Below are positions 46,256 through 55,589 of a stretch of 64,000 nt of DNA, in pieces. The DNA comes from Limnospira fusiformis SAG 85.79. GTDB lineage: Bacteria > Cyanobacteriota > Cyanobacteriia > Cyanobacteriales > Microcoleaceae. A program made the translations under genes and the position numbers. The stretch spans positions 5,523,363-5,587,362 of the forward strand of contig NZ_CP051185.1 of the NCBI RefSeq assembly GCF_012516315.1, given 5' to 3'. The notes beneath the pieces were generated by a model. That model was not told where the DNA came from. It did not search any database and was given only the letters and a program-made list of their open reading frames with translations. Position 1 is the first letter of the stretch, and the number at the start of each line of letters is the position of its first letter.

Positions 46256-48062
46256 TATCTCACCTGCTTGATTACATTATCGTTATCCGTGTCACACCAT
46301 AAATCACCTACACTTAAACCGATAGGGCTTGTCGGTAAATTACTGATATTACCATTTGTAGATGCTGTGGGTTTACCTAGTGACTCTACTTTCGCTGACA
46401 ATTCTTGAATCCCTGCCACTAATAAAGGAACTAATTTTTCATAAAGAATCGTCAGATAATCTATTTTTTTGTCGTCAACTTCAGGGCTATCTGTGTGGTC
46501 ATTTTTAACTACTTCAACCGCTTCTGGATAATATTCTTGAACTTCTTGTGCGATTAATCCTATTTTGGCTTCTTTGTCACAAAAGCCATGCAACTCTGCT
46601 AATTTATTGTATTTGAATTTAATTACATTCAATTTTTTGATTAAATCTAAGCTATTAACATTCTCATTTAAAACAGTTTTAAACCTGATATCCGAAGACC
46701 CTTTGACATAATCCCCGCTGTCATTAATGTACGCAATATTTGTGCCACCTAGTCGAAATCTAGTATGTATGTTTGACGAACTTAGACCGTTGTCTTTTAT
46801 GAGATACATTTGATTGTTATATACGTCTATTGGATATCTATCGCTAGGAGCACCTCGCCAAACATTACTTTCAAGAAAATTAATACCATGATATATAAAT
46901 ACTCTAGGATTAGCCTCTGCTTCAAGTCGCATAGAATAACTTCCCTGATGAGAAAACGCCCAGCTATTCCCTCCAACTCTACTATTTAGTACTAAACTTG
47001 CCGTACTAGCAATAGACCCTATTCGGCGTATGTCAAACCCCCTCCAAACATTAAAATTAATAAGCATATTTCCATCGGGGAAACTTTCATCAGTCGTAAA
47101 AGTTACTGGATTATTTGTTATGTTAAATGTTTTAATTCCGGTTATTGTTTGATTTCCAGAGGTTCTTAATACAGTTGAATCTACATTAATTGTTCTATTA
47201 GCTGCTAATGTTCCCCCACCACTTAAACCATCTCCTGCGGTTAATGTAATGTTTGAATGAGTATGAGTTGTAGGTGTTCTAGCATCAGATAATCTACTAT
47301 CATTACCTTGACAAGCTGTTCCCGCTGTAGTCCCATACGCTACAGCCCATGTAGTAGCAGCACTACCATTAAAATTATTTCCAGTTAATCCTGTACCATT
47401 TGTTAATGTATTTGGAGTATTTGCAGTTATCGTTATATTAGCGCTGCCATTAAATGAGGTCCCATTAATAGTTCTAGCTGTTTGAAGTGTAGTTGAAGTT
47501 GAAGCGTTACCTACTAAATTACCAGTTATACCAGCGCTACTAAATAAAGCTCGTTGTACACCACCAGTTGTGATTGCTAACTGGTCAGCAACAGGTCGAT
47601 AAATACCTGTATCTAAATCGCCAGTCCAACTAAAGCTAGGTAAATTAACAGTATCCGAAGCATTACCTAAAAATTTAGCAAAGTCTACTGTACCTGACCC
47701 AGTTAAATTAGTCATACCACTATAGCTACCAGATATACTGGCATTTGGTACAGTACCAGATAGATTAGCTGCATTTAAACTGGTAACAGGAATAGTAATA
47801 TTAGCACTGCCATTAAAACTGGTTGCTGTACCTGTAGCCGCACCAGATAATGCAATTGTTCTAGCTGTAGTTAATGTAGCTGAACTTGATACACTTTTAA
47901 CTGAGTCAGCAGTATTATCTACGTTACCTAGACCAACATCTCCCTTAATTAAAGTTACAGCGCCTGTCTTACCAGCAACTGAAGTGACTGGAGCAGTAGG
48001 CAATGTTGTCCAATTCAAACTACCAGCAGTTGCACCCGCAGTTAGTACTTTACCGTTGTTTG
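46255..48062 (-). CDS. Fibre protein C-terminal part with S74 intramolecular chaperone
   Basis: About 600 residues of a phage tail-fibre-like protein. The first part has the common fibre linker GKTGAVTLIKGDVGLGNVDN and repeats with ATSFNGSANITIPV and GTSFNGSANITITAN. The C-terminal ~110 residues are a peptidase S74 domain: SSDIRFKTVLNENVNSLDLI, then KIGLIAQEVQEYYPEAVEVV, with the Ser-Asp self-cleavage site. The domain helps the trimer fold and then cuts itself off. The reading frame continues upstream of the TTG at 48,018 to about 48,062 and joins the preceding frame after a one-base shift, so this is the 3' part of one fibre gene. The protein would bind a cell-surface receptor. Confidence 0.8.
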
Positions 48063-49115
48063 TGCATCAGTGGCAGGTACGTGTAAATTACCATCTGTAG
48101 TTGGGTGAACGTAATTATTTGCGCTTGCAGCAATTCCATTTAACTTAGTCTTGTCTCCCAAAGACATTAAACCAGCGGTGGAAGTTGTAGCAACAGGTAT
48201 AGTTACGTCAGTACCAGTAGAACTTGTAATTGTTCGAGTGTCACCTGTACCAGAAATAGAAAGGTTAGTGGATTGATGAGGCGCAGAGTTAATAATGGTT
48301 GTACCTGATAACGATATACCTGTACCTGCGCTATATGTTGTATTCGGGGGAGTCCCCAGATTAGCGGTGATACCATTAGCGGTTTGGGTGATACTGGTTA
48401 CAAATGTACCGCTACCAGAGGTAGCTACTGGTAAACTGAAAGTAGTACCACTAAGAGTTAAACCACTACCCGCTGAGTATGTGGTATCCCCTATCAACGC
48501 AGCAGCAGGGAGTCTAGCAACATCGATAATACCAGATGTAATATTAGAAGCATCATGATTATGCGGTGTTGGGGGGAACGTAGTTGGTGAGCCTGTCACC
48601 TCATTCCACGTAGGCCACCTAGTGGCAGTCGCTGGGATAGATGTTATCTCACTCCAAGCATGGTTGTGAGCACTAGGAGTAAACGTAGTAGGTTTAGAAG
48701 TCACTTCAGCCCAAGACGGCCAGCGTGAAGCGGTAGCTGGAACACCTGACGTAATGTCAGCCCAAGCATGAGTATGCGCTGAAGGCGTGAACGTTGTCGG
48801 TTTGCTTGTAACTTCAGACCACGTAGGCCAACGGGTTGCCGTAGCTGGTTTATCCGCCACGTTTGCCCAGTCACTTGCAAAGATAGTCGGTTTGTTCGTT
48901 ATTTCAGTCCAGCTATGGGAATGAGTAGATGGGGGGAAAGTGCTAGGTTTATTAGTAATATTATTCCAGGATAAATCAGTTAATTTGAATAAATTAGTAT
49001 TTGAGTCAATAACTGCCTGTACCCTTTCATTGGTTAAATACAGATTGACTTCACCTTCTGGCAAGTCATCGGTTGACTGCCCAAATCTACTAGAGTAAAT
49101 ATTAAAATTAGTCAT
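48042..49115 (-). CDS. Fibre protein N-terminal part with HxH repeats (frameshifted)
   Basis: This 357-residue frame begins MTNFNIYSSRFGQSTDDLPE and NLYLTNERVQAVIDSNTNLF, a typical fibre attachment end. It then has at least four tandem ~40-residue repeats with HSH, HTH, HNH and HNH motifs (for example KPTTFTPSAHTHAWADITSG). HxH pairs bind metal ions along the axis of T4-type fibres. It ends out of frame at TTVKY; reading one base back from about 48,064 gives TNNGKVLTAGATAGSLNW, which leads into the S74 part. The whole gene would encode about 950 residues. The shift looks like a one-base deletion, not a canonical slippery site. Confidence 0.8.
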   Translation of the reverse strand: MTNFNIYSSRFGQSTDDLPEGEVNLYLTNERVQAVIDSNTNLFKLTDLSWNNITNKPSTFPPSTHSHSWTEITNKPTIFASDWANVADKPATATRWPTWSEVTSKPTTFTPSAHTHAWADITSGVPATASRWPSWAEVTSKPTTFTPSAHNHAWSEITSIPATATRWPTWNEVTGSPTTFPPTPHNHDASNITSGIIDVARLPAAALIGDTTYSAGSGLTLSGTTFSLPVATSGSGTFVTSITQTANGITANLGTPPNTTYSAGTGISLSGTTIINSAPHQSTNLSISGTGDTRTITSSTGTDVTIPVATTSTAGLMSLGDKTKLNGIAASANNYVHPTTDGNLHVPATDAQTTVKY

Positions 49116-49155
49116 AATAAAGATTCCTCAAAAAGGGGGATAATCCCCCAACTAT

Positions 49156-49512
49156 TTAATCAACAGTTACAAACTCAACTACAGTTACCGAAATATCTGC
49201 AACAGACTCGGCAATAGCTTGTAGTTTACTAGCGCCAATAGTGAGCATAACAGTATCACCCGGCTTCACAGAAAATGCGGCATTAGCTACGGTATTTTTT
49301 GTGGGGTCTAAGATTAAATGAACGGGTACATTAGACCGATTTTTGATAAATACATTACGCCCGTTTGTGTTAGCTTTTACTGCCACTAATTCGGCAACTG
49401 TATTAGCCGTTAAACTAATAGCGGTTGTAACGGGAGTACCCGGTATCTTAGCAGTAATATTGAGAGTGTCTAAATTTAGAGCGCTACTATAAACTGAAAA
49501 ACTCATAATCAC
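49156..49512 (-). CDS. Small beta-rich virion-like protein
   Basis: This 118-residue protein (a start at the third codon, MSFSVYSSAL, is also possible) has the block ANTNGRNVFIKNRSNVPVHL followed by a PGDTVMLTIG turn. The same pattern occurs at the C-terminus of the neighbouring 264-residue protein. It resembles the beta-sandwich accessory proteins often encoded beside phage fibres. No enzyme motif is present. It lies between that gene and the fibre in a tightly packed operon. Confidence 0.6.
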   Translation of the reverse strand: MIMSFSVYSSALNLDTLNITAKIPGTPVTTAISLTANTVAELVAVKANTNGRNVFIKNRSNVPVHLILDPTKNTVANAAFSVKPGDTVMLTIGASKLQAIAESVADISVTVVEFVTVD

Positions 49513-49542
49513 CTACCTCCTAAATAATTCCATTGTAGCCGG

Positions 49543-50337
49543 TTAGTAAGTGATTGTCTGCTCTAACCCGACAATCTGCGAAACACTATCCTCTGTTATC
49601 CCGTAGATACTAGCAGTAGATTTTAACTCGTCATCCCATGCAGTGTTAGGCGGTAGCCATAAACATTGACCTGGTATGCAATTGCTGATGTGTCCATGAC
49701 TAAACCAAACCCCAACGCTACCCGTGTTCTGTAGGTGTAAGCGATATCTGTGAGTATTAGCAGCACGAATTAGGGTGGGTGTGTTACCTACGGAAATCCC
49801 AAAATTTTCGGGTTGGGTCAGTGATGGGGTTTTTGGCAATGTGTCTAGTTGGTATTCTGCCATACCAAAAATATTAATTGAATCATTGTTGTGTAATTGA
49901 GTCAGACACCTAGCTTTTAATACAGAATGTGAATCTATGGCTAACCCTTCTGTTTGATTGGTAATCAATTCGATTAATAAATTTTCGGTATGAATTCCCC
50001 CGTAATAAGGGAGTTTTATAACACCTAGATTTAACCCGCTTTCTGTGGCTAGGTTCCAATAAAATATCTGTAAGTCTATAGAACCTTGTAACACATCTTG
50101 TTTCTTTTCCCACCTTTGGTAATAACTATCTTCTGGGTAAATTTTAGGTATTTGTGATTGATTGATACTAGGGATATAACACCTAGCGTTCAAACTAGAA
50201 ACATAGGCATAAGCAGTAATATCATAACGAAATCTATCAGTTATCAAGCCTTCTAAGATTGCGCCATTAAATAACTCTACAGCGTTATTCCAGTTACTAG
50301 CGTTAATTTCCGTAGCAATATTTCTAATTCCCCGCAT
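49543..50337 (-). CDS. Virion-associated-like protein (264 aa)
   Basis: The N-terminal ~170 residues are of unknown fold (ITAYAYVSSLNARCYIPSIN, aromatic-rich). The C-terminal ~90 residues have AANTHRYRLHLQNTGSVGVW and a PGQCLWLPPNTAWDDELK turn, matching the domain of the 118-residue neighbour. It is the first gene of the leftward fibre operon, next to the divergent promoter region. A tail-tip, baseplate or adaptor role is inferred from position and the shared domain. Confidence 0.55.
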   Translation of the reverse strand: MRGIRNIATEINASNWNNAVELFNGAILEGLITDRFRYDITAYAYVSSLNARCYIPSINQSQIPKIYPEDSYYQRWEKKQDVLQGSIDLQIFYWNLATESGLNLGVIKLPYYGGIHTENLLIELITNQTEGLAIDSHSVLKARCLTQLHNNDSINIFGMAEYQLDTLPKTPSLTQPENFGISVGNTPTLIRAANTHRYRLHLQNTGSVGVWFSHGHISNCIPGQCLWLPPNTAWDDELKSTASIYGITEDSVSQIVGLEQTITY

Positions 50338-50411
50338 GAATAGTCCTCAATTATCTTGTAATATTATATAATATTTCTAAGTTATTGATTGGTCTCATGT
50401 AGTCGTTTGAT
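50338..50411. promoter_or_regulatory. Divergent promoter region in the element
   Basis: The 74 bp between the leftward and rightward operons are very AT-rich, with TTGTAATATTATATAATATT able to serve as overlapping promoter elements on either strand. No operator dyad is obvious. Confidence 0.5.
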
Positions 50412-52178
50412 ATGGTGAAAGATAGTATCAGGTCAAGTACGCCTAAAAATGTTGGTAGGTCTGGTGGCGTAAGTTCAGGTTTAGCGGGAGATTTAGGCGA
50501 CCAGACATCTTCAGCAATGGACTTTGGTAGGGGTTTGCCGTATGCAAGAGAAAGAGATAGAGCGGGTATTCCAGGATTGGTAAATCCTTGGGACCCAATT
50601 ACTAGGGTACCGCGTGGAATTAAGCCAGAAGACCATGGCAGGTGGAAACGAGAGGATGACGAACAGCGAATAGATGAGGAATATCGGCGGCGTGATGTCA
50701 AAAAAGAGGCAACCGTTAAGGAACCGCCAAATAGAGATGAACCAAAGGGAGGCAAAAAACCTAAGGGAGGTAGTAGTGGTGGAGGCGGTAGTGGTCGCAG
50801 CTTTGGGGGTCCTAATTCAGGCGATAAAATAGATGATGATAAAGGAAGGCGACCAGACGATAGTAGTGGTGAATGGCTCGAAGAACTTGAGAGGGCTCTT
50901 GAGTTTAGAGAATATTCGTGGGATTGCAGGCTATTTATGGTGTATATGCACTACCCGGACGGGACGTGGGATATGGGGACAAGTAATCCTGTTACATATA
51001 ATCACAGTTTTGACTTAGTAACACCGGATGAATTTCCTAGTCGCAGAAATTTAGAATATATTGTCAACAGAAATGGAAACATCACAGAAGGGACAACACG
51101 ATTATTTCCAAGAAGCTGGTGGTCTGAATATACTATCTCGATTTATGAATCAGAAGGGGGGGAACACATTTGTTCATTTAATAAATTTGTTCTTAGCCAA
51201 GTTGGCGCGAGGAGGGGGCAAATCTATGGGATTCAAGCTATGGGGAATAACATAAAATCGTTTGTCGGTATAGTTAAAAATCTTAGAAACCGTACCGTAT
51301 ATTATGAACAACGATACTCCGGTAATTGGTCTAACCCAATAAGAAGGACAGGTCCAGCCAGGTTTGCATCTGATGTAATACAGAGTTATGGTAGAAGTTG
51401 GGCAGCTACGCATTATTTGCATGGCTATCCATTAGGGTATAGGTATATATTCAAAAATCTAGGAATCCATCCAATATCAATAGATACGAGTACGTCCTCC
51501 GATAGATATATCTACCGGAATCCTACTGAAACCTGCAATTGGGAAGAGATTATTCCGCGTAAGATTAGAAGAATTTGGATACCAGACATGAATGAAGAAT
51601 GTTGCGGAATGATTAGAAGGATTTATGAGTTTTTAGACCCTGAATCCTTTCCTGCTGAAATGCCAGAAAAAATAACAGTTAATGCCGAGAATACAGAAAA
51701 TAGAATTAAACGAATAAACACATTACCAGAATGGCTGATGTACAGGTTTGACATCGATGACGAAAGATGGGGTGAATTTGAAGTTAAAGTAGAGATTGAT
51801 GATGTCAATCTCATGACCAAAGCCGAAGAAAAAGCCGAAATCAAATTACCTAACTTAGCTGAATCAATTGCTGAAATATTTGGTATGGTAATGGAAATTG
51901 CTATTAGTCACCAAGTTACCCAAAATGCTGTTTTAACAGCATTACACGAAGCAGGTTTAGCTCACGCGGCGGCGTTTAAAGCAGGTAGGGAAGTGTCGGA
52001 GATAATCGACTATTTGGGCTTTGCTACCGAGGAAAAATATGAAACAATTAAAACAGCATTTACCCCGGAGGCTGATAATTTTGAGGAGCTACTGGGACCC
52101 AATGAAAGCAAAATTAAGATTACCAACCAGAAGGATGCAAAAGAAACATTACAAACAACATTAAATCAAATTCAATAA
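50412..52178 (+). CDS. Large element protein of unknown function (588 aa)
   Basis: Three regions are visible. Residues 1-110 are highly charged and probably disordered (EEYRRRDVKKEATVKEPPNR). A Gly/Ser-rich hinge near 115-140 follows (GGSSGGGGSGRSFGGPNSG). The rest is a folded region with many aromatic residues and cysteines (EECCGMIRRIYEFLDPE), and the last 120 residues are helical. No domain is recognised. It is the first gene of the rightward operon, opposite the fibre operon. A structural or surface-associated role is a guess. The frame lacks any HIP1 site. Confidence 0.6.
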   Translation: MVKDSIRSSTPKNVGRSGGVSSGLAGDLGDQTSSAMDFGRGLPYARERDRAGIPGLVNPWDPITRVPRGIKPEDHGRWKREDDEQRIDEEYRRRDVKKEATVKEPPNRDEPKGGKKPKGGSSGGGGSGRSFGGPNSGDKIDDDKGRRPDDSSGEWLEELERALEFREYSWDCRLFMVYMHYPDGTWDMGTSNPVTYNHSFDLVTPDEFPSRRNLEYIVNRNGNITEGTTRLFPRSWWSEYTISIYESEGGEHICSFNKFVLSQVGARRGQIYGIQAMGNNIKSFVGIVKNLRNRTVYYEQRYSGNWSNPIRRTGPARFASDVIQSYGRSWAATHYLHGYPLGYRYIFKNLGIHPISIDTSTSSDRYIYRNPTETCNWEEIIPRKIRRIWIPDMNEECCGMIRRIYEFLDPESFPAEMPEKITVNAENTENRIKRINTLPEWLMYRFDIDDERWGEFEVKVEIDDVNLMTKAEEKAEIKLPNLAESIAEIFGMVMEIAISHQVTQNAVLTALHEAGLAHAAAFKAGREVSEIIDYLGFATEEKYETIKTAFTPEADNFEELLGPNESKIKITNQKDAKETLQTTLNQIQ

Positions 52179-52210
52179 ATATTTGCTTACGCGCTCAAGG
52201 TACTTTACAG

Positions 52211-52402
52211 GTGAACAGTAATGACCCAGCAAAAGACATATTAGCCGATTTAACGCGGTTATATGATTCAATGAAAAAACCGGATGATATTAGAGAACAA
52301 GAAACCAAGAAAGTACAAGAATTACTGAAAAAAGACTTTCCTGATATCAAGATAGAAACCGAATTGATTGATGGCGATAACCCACTAAGAGGGACTTTGT
52401 AA
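52211..52402 (+). CDS. Small helical protein (63 aa), translationally coupled
   Basis: A GTG-started frame encodes a charged helical peptide (KDILADLTRLYDSMKKPDDI then KVQELLKKDFPDIKIETELI). Its stop overlaps the start of the next gene by one base (TAATG at 52,400-52,404), which supports a real coupled gene, perhaps a chaperone or partner of the 565-residue protein that follows. No family recognised. Confidence 0.5.
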   Translation: MNSNDPAKDILADLTRLYDSMKKPDDIREQETKKVQELLKKDFPDIKIETELIDGDNPLRGTL

Positions 52403-54099
52403 TGGTTGCCAGAAGTGCAAGAATGCTAAGGAGTACTCGTAGCTTGTCTAGTCGTCAAACCCGTAGCAGTATAGGTAGAAATGGCGTTAGACAAGTTAAT
52501 TTAGCCCAAAGAACATCTACCCAAGAAGTAGGTTGGTTTGGCAAATTATGGGCTAAAGTTACTGGTAAAGTTGTTGAATGGGGCAAAAGTTTTGGAGGTT
52601 GGCTATGGGAAGGAATTACTAAGTTTTTATCTAACTTTAGCTTTGAGAAAGTAGCGAGATTTATTACCTCTAATTGGGATTCTTTCTGGAATTTTAATTG
52701 GAATATTAGCGATAGCGATATTGATAAAAACATCCAAAATATTGCCGGACAATTTATAACCACCACGGCTGGGTTCTTAGGTAATATGGCTGGGAAATTA
52801 GTATGCGGTGTTTTACCAGTAGCAGGTCTCGCTTTTATCAATAAAGCGGCTGCTATGCACGTAGCATTAAGCAAGGGACCTGAAATGCTTATGGAGGTAT
52901 CTACAGCATTCGGCTCATACGTTAAACAGTCATTTAATATGGCTATGAAAGCAATAGCATGGACGTTATTTAAACACGGTAGACGGGTTGTTAAAATGTT
53001 TTTAACAAAAAGCCCAACAACACTAGCAAGGTCTATTACTGGAATGATTCCCGGTGGTCAATCAACAATCGAAAAATGGGGTGATGAGAAAGGTGAAGAA
53101 TGGAGTTTTGGGAAACAAAGAAGGGAAGCTAGAGAGAAATTACCAGAAAAATATGATGGTAATATAAACACTATTTGGAACCAAGACAGTTCCGAGGAGT
53201 TCTGGGATGAGTTTAGCGATAACTGTAAAGAGGCTATTGTGTTAGTCGCTCAAGGTTTGGATGAGTATATTGCACTACAAAGAATAGAACAAAATAGACA
53301 ACAACAATTAGTTAACGCTGTGGTAGAGACTGGTGGAGAAAGATTCAGACTTGTGTCATCTTTGAGAAATTTACAGGAAAATGTTGCGAGTACATTAGCT
53401 CAAACTGAAATACTAGGGAATAGGGATATAGGTCAATTTGTAGGGTCAGGTGATTTTCAGGAAATCAGTACATCAGCTAATCTTAAAATACAGTTAACCT
53501 TTGTTTTGTACAACTACGAAAAACCACCGTACTGGACTAAAGATAGGCGGTCAACACTGCCAAAAACTCAAATAGAGTTACCGTCGGTTAGTAGGGATAA
53601 AATTACATGGGATAGGTTACAAAGGATATTTACTCAACCCAGTAAATCAGCCTTTACTAAAGGGAATATTAAGGTTACTTGTACTATGAGCAATGGCAGA
53701 AGATTCTCGTTTTTGGTTAATGAATCAAGCAAAAACGAAGCTGAAGCTCTATGCAAAGAGTTAGTTGATTTAACTGACGCTAGGATAGTTTACCCTATTA
53801 CTTTTGAGGAAAGAAAAGGTTTTGGTAGTAGGCAAAATGCGAAAAGAATTAAAGAGAGTAAAATGTATATCAGTGAAGTGAAAATACTTAACTGGGAATT
53901 AATTGATAAATTTGAACAAGCTAAAATCGACTTAGGTGAAGCTAGTGTTTTAGCAATGTATCAGGACCCTAGAAAAGCCAAAGTCAAAATCCCTCTACAT
54001 TTTGAGAGAAAACCTAGTTGGGTTGATAATGCCATACGGAAAGCCACGAGGACATCGTTAGAATTAAAAACTGGAAATCAACCCCCAACTACAACCTAA
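52402..54099 (+). CDS. Large element protein with tryptophan-rich membrane-active region (565 aa)
   Basis: The N-terminus is basic (ARSARMLRSTRSLSSRQTRS). Residues ~45-110 are tryptophan-rich and amphipathic (GKLWAKVTGKVVEWGKSFGG). A hydrophobic stretch near 125-155 (AGFLGNMAGKLVCGVLPVAG) could insert into a membrane. The C-terminal half is soluble (a conserved-looking ITFEERKGFGSRQNAKRIKE block). The mix of basic, amphipathic and membrane parts suggests envelope interaction or penetration, but no family is recognised. It is coupled to the preceding 63-residue gene. Confidence 0.6.
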   Translation: MVARSARMLRSTRSLSSRQTRSSIGRNGVRQVNLAQRTSTQEVGWFGKLWAKVTGKVVEWGKSFGGWLWEGITKFLSNFSFEKVARFITSNWDSFWNFNWNISDSDIDKNIQNIAGQFITTTAGFLGNMAGKLVCGVLPVAGLAFINKAAAMHVALSKGPEMLMEVSTAFGSYVKQSFNMAMKAIAWTLFKHGRRVVKMFLTKSPTTLARSITGMIPGGQSTIEKWGDEKGEEWSFGKQRREAREKLPEKYDGNINTIWNQDSSEEFWDEFSDNCKEAIVLVAQGLDEYIALQRIEQNRQQQLVNAVVETGGERFRLVSSLRNLQENVASTLAQTEILGNRDIGQFVGSGDFQEISTSANLKIQLTFVLYNYEKPPYWTKDRRSTLPKTQIELPSVSRDKITWDRLQRIFTQPSKSAFTKGNIKVTCTMSNGRRFSFLVNESSKNEAEALCKELVDLTDARIVYPITFEERKGFGSRQNAKRIKESKMYISEVKILNWELIDKFEQAKIDLGEASVLAMYQDPRKAKVKIPLHFERKPSWVDNAIRKATRTSLELKTGNQPPTTT

Positions 54100-54230
54100 T
54101 CATTGAGTCATATCAGTCACTAACTATCATCCACGATGAAAGAGATTACCAACATACTTAGACATGGTTAAACTGGTAGTTAGCGTAATGTTGGCATTGG
54201 TAGCGTACCGTCGCGTTTAACTCAAAAGCT

Positions 54231-54246
54231 GCTACATATATGTAGC
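54231..54246. promoter_or_regulatory. 16-bp perfect palindrome upstream of the 81-residue gene
   Basis: GCTACATATATGTAGC is a perfect dyad in the 228-bp spacer after the 565-residue gene. No T-run follows, so an operator or RNA hairpin is more likely than a terminator. No gene is seen in the spacer. Confidence 0.45.
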
Positions 54247-54327
54247 TTCTGTTGCAAAAACTATAGCAGCCACAATCAGCAAATACACTGCTATAGTCTA
54301 GGTATTGAATAAAATCAAGGTGAGATT

Positions 54328-54573
54328 ATGGCTACTAAGAAAACGCTAGGCGCTGCGACACTGGAAAACCAATTACTTGAAATTATTGAGCAAACCCAAC
54401 GGATGCAATCTACTGCAAGTAATAATCCTGATGGTGCAACCGTAGTCACTGCTTATACCCGAAATATGGCTACAGGTCTCGTAACTGTCTCATTGTCAAT
54501 TCCAACAGACGATGTTTTAGACCCTACTGACGGCAGTATTGATGTAATAGCTACAGAGCTATTTGTTGATTAA
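54328..54573 (+). CDS. Small protein of unknown function (81 aa)
   Basis: This 81-residue acidic protein has an N-terminal helix (ATLENQLLEIIEQTQRMQST) and a beta-rich C-terminal half. AGGTGAG lies upstream of the ATG. It is followed closely by the amber-interrupted gene. Small, abundant-looking proteins like this are often structural, but no motif supports a call. Confidence 0.5.
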   Translation: MATKKTLGAATLENQLLEIIEQTQRMQSTASNNPDGATVVTAYTRNMATGLVTVSLSIPTDDVLDPTDGSIDVIATELFVD

Positions 54574-54650
54574 TGGATATCGGGTAGGCGCTAATATCAT
54601 CGTTTTACCTACCCTGATTTAGACAATTTAGAAAAAAGGAAACTGATATC

Positions 54651-55304
54651 ATGCCTTTAGCTGACGCATGGAACAAATACAAAGATGATTGGATAGCAAA
54701 CTTAGCAACAGCCAAGGGTCCACACCTAGGCAGAAGTTTAGTAGTTGAAGTTCCAGTGGATGCAACTTCAAAAATAGGCGTACCTATGCCTATGCTTTTA
54801 CTCCACACTTTAAGTGGAAGTTCAGTAACTAATGAGCCAGCCAATGTTAGGGAATTAACCATTTGGAGACCACCTGTTAGCAATACTTCCACGCCTAATG
54901 CTAACAGACGTAATATCCTAAGAGGAACTCGAGTAAGAGCATACAAGAAGTCTGAATACACCCGCTTCTTTGTTGAGGCCCCGGTTAATCCTGGCTAGTG
55001 GCGTAAATACACCCAAACACGGGTAGGCGAAAAAATACTGAGATTTATCAGTATTAAAGCACCTCCTATCGTTTCTGTTAGTGGCTTGTTATATGTATTT
55101 GCTCACTATTTTACTATCAAGCCAGCATCATTAAGAACCTATAACAGTATGTTCAGAATTCCTAGCAGTGATGGGCTTGCCCTAGCTAACCTGGGTGAAT
55201 TAACTGTTGGGAGAAGTGAAGGCGCAAATCAAGTACAGGGTGATATTCCTGCTAATGCCCCGACTAAAAGAGAAGGCGGTAAGAACAAAAGTAAGAAAGG
55301 ATAA
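54651..55304 (+). CDS. Gene interrupted by one in-frame amber codon (115 + 101 residues)
   Basis: The first frame (MPLADAWNKYKDDWIANLAT ... FVEAPVNPG) ends at TAG 54,996-54,998. The same frame then stays open for 101 more codons (WRKYTQTRVGEKILRFISIK ... GLLYVFAHYFTIKPASLRTY ... GGKNKSKKG) to TAA at 55,302-55,304. The extension looks protein-like, with a hydrophobic segment and a lysine-rich tail, and a strong terminator follows the second stop, not the first. This can be a nonsense mutation in a 217-residue gene or amber readthrough. I list it as one gene with the break marked. No family recognised. Confidence 0.55.
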
Positions 55305-55331
55305 ACCGCCAAAAAGCAAACAATGTAAACT

Positions 55332-55362
55332 AACCACTATTTTTTTAGATAGTGGTTTTTTA
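55332..55362 (+). terminator. Intrinsic terminator after the amber-containing gene
   Basis: AACCACTA (55,332-55,339) pairs with TAGTGGTT (55,350-55,357), loop of 10 nt, then TTTTT. It closes the first rightward transcription unit. Confidence 0.8.
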
Positions 55363-55514
55363 GTTAAGTTGTCTGTGGCGATAATTTAAATATTTCACAA
55401 TTATGGTATAAAGTCAATACTTGTTATATCGGTTTTGCTTATATATTTTTTGTTTATTTATAAGTATTAATTATGTTTAAAATAATAATCATAAATAACA
55501 AAAAATATTAAAAA

Positions 55515-55585
55515 CAGTGATTTCCAACTCAATAACTCAATCGTATTTTTAAAAATTGATTTTGTCAATGAGTTGGAAATCACTG
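55515..55585. promoter_or_regulatory. 17-bp perfect inverted repeat in an AT-rich spacer
   Basis: CAGTGATTTCCAACTCA (55,515-55,531) is the exact reverse complement of TGAGTTGGAAATCACTG (55,569-55,585), with a 37-nt AT-rich loop. It ends 4 nt before the ATG of the next gene, so the mRNA leader would form a very stable stem. The surrounding 55,370-55,590 is the most AT-rich DNA in the element, so an origin or control site is possible. No gene is seen in the spacer. Confidence 0.65.
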
Positions 55586-55589
55586 ACAG

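Noticed and set aside
48042-48070. Programmed -1 frameshifting in the fibre gene
   Set aside because: No X-XXY-YYZ slippery heptamer lies at the junction; a one-base deletion is simpler.
50351-50755. A 134-residue reverse-strand frame over the start of the 588-residue gene
   Set aside because: It lies opposite a longer coupled gene and reads as Ser/Pro-rich shadow sequence.
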